Shown: positions 61,709 through 64,000 of the stretch, in pieces | Numbering within the stretch: position 1 is the first letter of the stretch | How the letters are laid out: the number at the start of each line of letters is the position of its first letter | From: Bolinopsis microptera | Lineage: Eukaryota > Ctenophora > Tentaculata > Lobata > Bolinopsidae | Assembly: GCF_026151205.1 (NCBI RefSeq) | Contig: NC_087081.1 | Span: 13,682,340-13,746,339, forward strand | Direction of reading: 5' to 3' | DNA: 64,000 bases | Notes under the pieces: model-generated | Database searches by the model: none | Seen by the model: only the letters and a program-made list of their open reading frames with translations | Told to the model about the DNA's origin: nothing | Translations under genes and position numbers: made by a program

Positions 61709-63684
61709 TTAAGCTGAAACGGTAAGAAGGTTGGTGTCCTGATCCAGCGAGTTGGAGATGGAGTTGCTGGGTCTTCTTTTGGTGACCACTCTGAAGGAAT
61801 TTGGAGTCATAACCTTGAATCTTACACTATGTAGATAATAAATACTGATTCTGGTGGCAGGGGAAGTGAAGCATATTTTTTGATCCTATAATCACTGTTA
61901 ATTTACAGACCTGTAATCCTTGTCTAGCAATATGATATCGAGTCCCCTGCAATCAGCCTGACCCACGTTACCAATCAGTAACCAGTCCCCGACATCTAGT
62001 TCACCAACGTTTCCTTTTAGGATCAGATCATCTTCATCTCCTGTGTTGCCTGGATATGTTCATATCAATAATATTAGAAAACATATCCTTTATGTGCTTC
62101 GATCTATCCTAATTCGGCCAAAAAGGCTGAATAAAAGTAAAAGTACCCGTCTACCGACTAATATTGATATTAATAATTGAAAAGGTTATACCCGCCACTG
62201 ACAAAAGAAATTTTACGTTTAATGGCTACATATTATATAGATATACTATTAGCAATTAGCAATTTGAATTAGCATATCGGTATTGCGCCTCCCAGAACAG
62301 CAGACGAACAAATGACAACATACCGTAAACAGAGCTGAACATTGTCCTATCTTCGTGTTGAGAATGAACAGTAAAGTTGTGTCCTGTGTCAAGATAGCTT
62401 GCAAACTCTTCAAACATTGACATGTCAATATCGTATCTGGTCTGACCGTCCTTAATAAACGATTTAAGATAAATTTTAACAAATTATGTCCGCAGAAGGT
62501 TTATTATAAAACGCAAAAAATTCAAATTCCTATCCGAGTTCATTTGGGCTGCGTACAACCCATCTGTTGCATTTCCTATTCCAGTTTTATTCTACTGCTG
62601 TTGAATGATATGGCCGTTAATTAAATTTCAAGTCATGTGCTGTTTAGTGTTTATCACAAGGTCTACAATCTACATGGCAATAGCACTGCACCAGCCCACC
62701 TTGTGATACTGTGTCAACTACCAGTTCATATTCTGTATCCTCAGCCCAGACAGCTTCAAATCCTAAAGTACCATTTCCGCATGCGGATCAGGTTTAAAAC
62801 GTGACATGTGATTTGTAGCTTCCTTTATTATAAAGTCATTGGTTGAACACAAATTTAATTTAAAAAATTCCTCCAAAAAATAAACAGCGCCAAATGTAAT
62901 AATCCTGCGATTTGCAATTATTGAAATTATTCTTAAAATTATTTTGATGGGGAAAGTAAAACAATCAAAATTATAAATACTTAAAATAAGTAAACCAACC
63001 TGGTTTTTCGTGACGATGATTTTAGTAGCAATGAGGGAAGTAGACTGGAATAGCTCTTGTCCCAATTCAACATTGAGGACTGTATCAGCCGGTAGATTCC
63101 GTTTCAATTCCATGAACGAGTTTTTTAAAGCTCGGATCTCCGTTAGGGCTGAGTAGATGGACATTTAGAAATTAGAATAATTTAGGTTCGAGAATTTTTT
63201 ACATCACATTATGATAGAATTTTTCATGCCAATGTTAATTATTGTCACTCAATATAAGTACTCACTTTCAAGGACTCCCAAACATATTTCCCGAGCAGGA
63301 CGACCAGAAACTGAAAGGACCTCCTTTACGATTGTATCTGTTCCTTCTTCTTTTGAGAACTGTTCAGTAAGCCTGAATACCACGATGGATCAGTCATCAG
63401 ATACAACAATGATAAGACTATAAAAATTAGATTTCAATTAAACAAGGTTTTGTTTTCCAATCCAATGTTTGTGCTTAATTGTCGCCAAATCTTCGATACT
63501 TGATAATTATGACTCACCTAAAGTTGTTCCCAAGTATGTTGGTTAATTTGATGACATCGCATGATTCTCCTGACGCGGCGAAATTGTTGTAGCCTCTCGT
63601 ATAAGCGTTTCTGATGAAGGAGGACGTGAGGTTTTCAGTTCCGATTACAACGTTCTGTTTACGGGTCAGATTTTCCAGCAACTC
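61709..63684 (-). CDS. Ornithine decarboxylase / antizyme-inhibitor-like protein, 3' part, catalytic motifs lost
   Basis: Exons in transcript order: 63518-63684, 63266-63417 (or 63372), 63000-63148, 62674-62739 (weak acceptor), 62324-62450, 61911-62049 and 61709-61790. The 5' end lies outside the window. Homology to the ODC family is visible in order: NVVIGTENLTSSFIRNAY (ODC RIIYANPCK region), LIIVVSDD (LVLRIATDD), RLTEQFS (RLSVKFG), NLPADTVLNVELGQELFQST (EPGRYYV region), MFSSVYGNTGDEDDLIL (SSSIWGPTCDGLD) and ELDVGDWLLIGNVGQ (VGDWMLFENMG). The HVGSG to GGGFPG stretch is absent, EPG is ELG, and the CDGLD cysteine is replaced. It therefore cannot decarboxylate, which fits an antizyme-inhibitor-like pseudoenzyme or a decaying gene. 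An in-frame TGA follows VSDD unless the downstream acceptor is used. The basic, Ser-rich C-terminus (RVVTKRRPSNS) replaces the family's usual end. Confidence 0.65.
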
Positions 63685-63719
63685 CTGAGGGGTAAAGTAA
63701 GGGTTTAGTTCACGTCATG

Positions 63720-63838
63720 TGGAATAGTACGACGTCAGGTGGGATGCTGTGACGTCATGTGGGATAGCATGACGTCACGTGGGATACTGTGACGTCATGT
63801 GGGATAGTATGACGTCACGTGGGCTGCTGTGACGTCAT
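63720..63838. repeat. CRE (TGACGTCA) minisatellite
   Basis: A roughly 20-bp unit (GTGGGATAGTATGACGTCAC and variants) repeats about six times. Five copies keep the full TGACGTCA palindrome and two are immediately followed by an overlapping CACGTG. Another TGACGTCACGTGAC lies at about 63,958. The array sits upstream of the first visible ODC-like exon, in an intron or promoter. TGACGTCA is the CREB/ATF site; regulatory use is inferred. Confidence 0.85.
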
Positions 63839-64000
63839 CCTATGAGAAGGGTATGGGAACAAGAAAATCAGACGATAGATGAAATGCGAGACAGTATTGA
63901 AATCACTACGTTTTTTTTCACGTGAAAAAGCATGGCGTCACGTAAAAGAGTACCTATGACGTCACGTGACAGCGTGATACGGGACGTGACCTAATTATGT

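Noticed and set aside
63380-63400. Selenocysteine or antizyme-type +1 frameshifting at the in-frame TGA of the ODC-like gene
   Set aside because: The TGA context (GAC TGA TCC) is not the antizyme UCC-UGA-U site, the zero frame resumes directly after it, and I see no SECIS-like structure; alternative splicing explains it more simply.
63720-63838. CRISPR-like array of regularly spaced repeats
   Set aside because: Spacers are near-identical and the genome is animal; it is a minisatellite.

Overview
The window is nuclear DNA of an animal. It has multi-exon genes with GT-AG introns, class A GPCRs, a BSX-type and a SIX-type homeobox gene, and many retroelements and DNA transposons. The sequence is AT-rich (judged by eye). 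A Bsx gene and a SIX gene of the 3/6 type, with CR1-like LINEs, a GIY-YIG Penelope-like element and many MITEs, suit an early-branching metazoan such as a cnidarian. The SIX domain is divergent, so another fast-evolving lineage is possible and I do not name a species. No prokaryotic operon, rRNA or CRISPR array is present.

Layout. 0.3-4.2 kb: two tandem class A GPCR genes on the + strand, each with two exons and the same intron just before TM7. 4.5-6.8 kb: a decayed LINE reverse transcriptase split by a 1.6-kb DNA element. 7-10.6 kb: GC-rich repeats, a possible Helitron terminus and a roughly 330-bp CA microsatellite. 10.9-28.7 kb: a secreted-protein gene on the minus strand. It has a signal-peptide exon, a tandemly duplicated main exon and a probable acidic, hydrophobic-tailed last exon. 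Its long last intron holds satellites, several TIR elements, LINE fragments and a 2-kb TTAA-flanked element. 29.8-36 kb: retrotransposon remains (restriction-like-endonuclease type, Penelope-like with a nested CR1-like tail, LINE 3' end). 36-41.3 kb: non-coding DNA with two TIR/fold-back elements.

41.4-46.4 kb: Bsx (+, 6 exons, 232 aa). 48.5-55.5 kb: Six3/6 (-, 10 exons, 438 aa). The two converge tail to tail. 57.3-61.3 kb: a retroelement derivative, a CR1/jockey-like LINE, a hAT-like element with tandem repeats, and a MITE. 61.7-63.7 kb (-): the 3' part of an ornithine decarboxylase/antizyme-inhibitor-like gene that has lost catalytic motifs and has an in-frame TGA avoidable by a 45-nt downstream acceptor. 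A CRE (TGACGTCA) minisatellite lies in its upstream intron.

Exon chains were built by hand from splice-site consensus, reading phase and remembered family conservation. All Bsx and Six3/6 junctions keep phase. The secreted gene's long intron and one ODC-like junction are less certain. CACGTG motifs are strikingly dense in the 40-64 kb gene-bearing part and rare in the repeat-rich first 40 kb.
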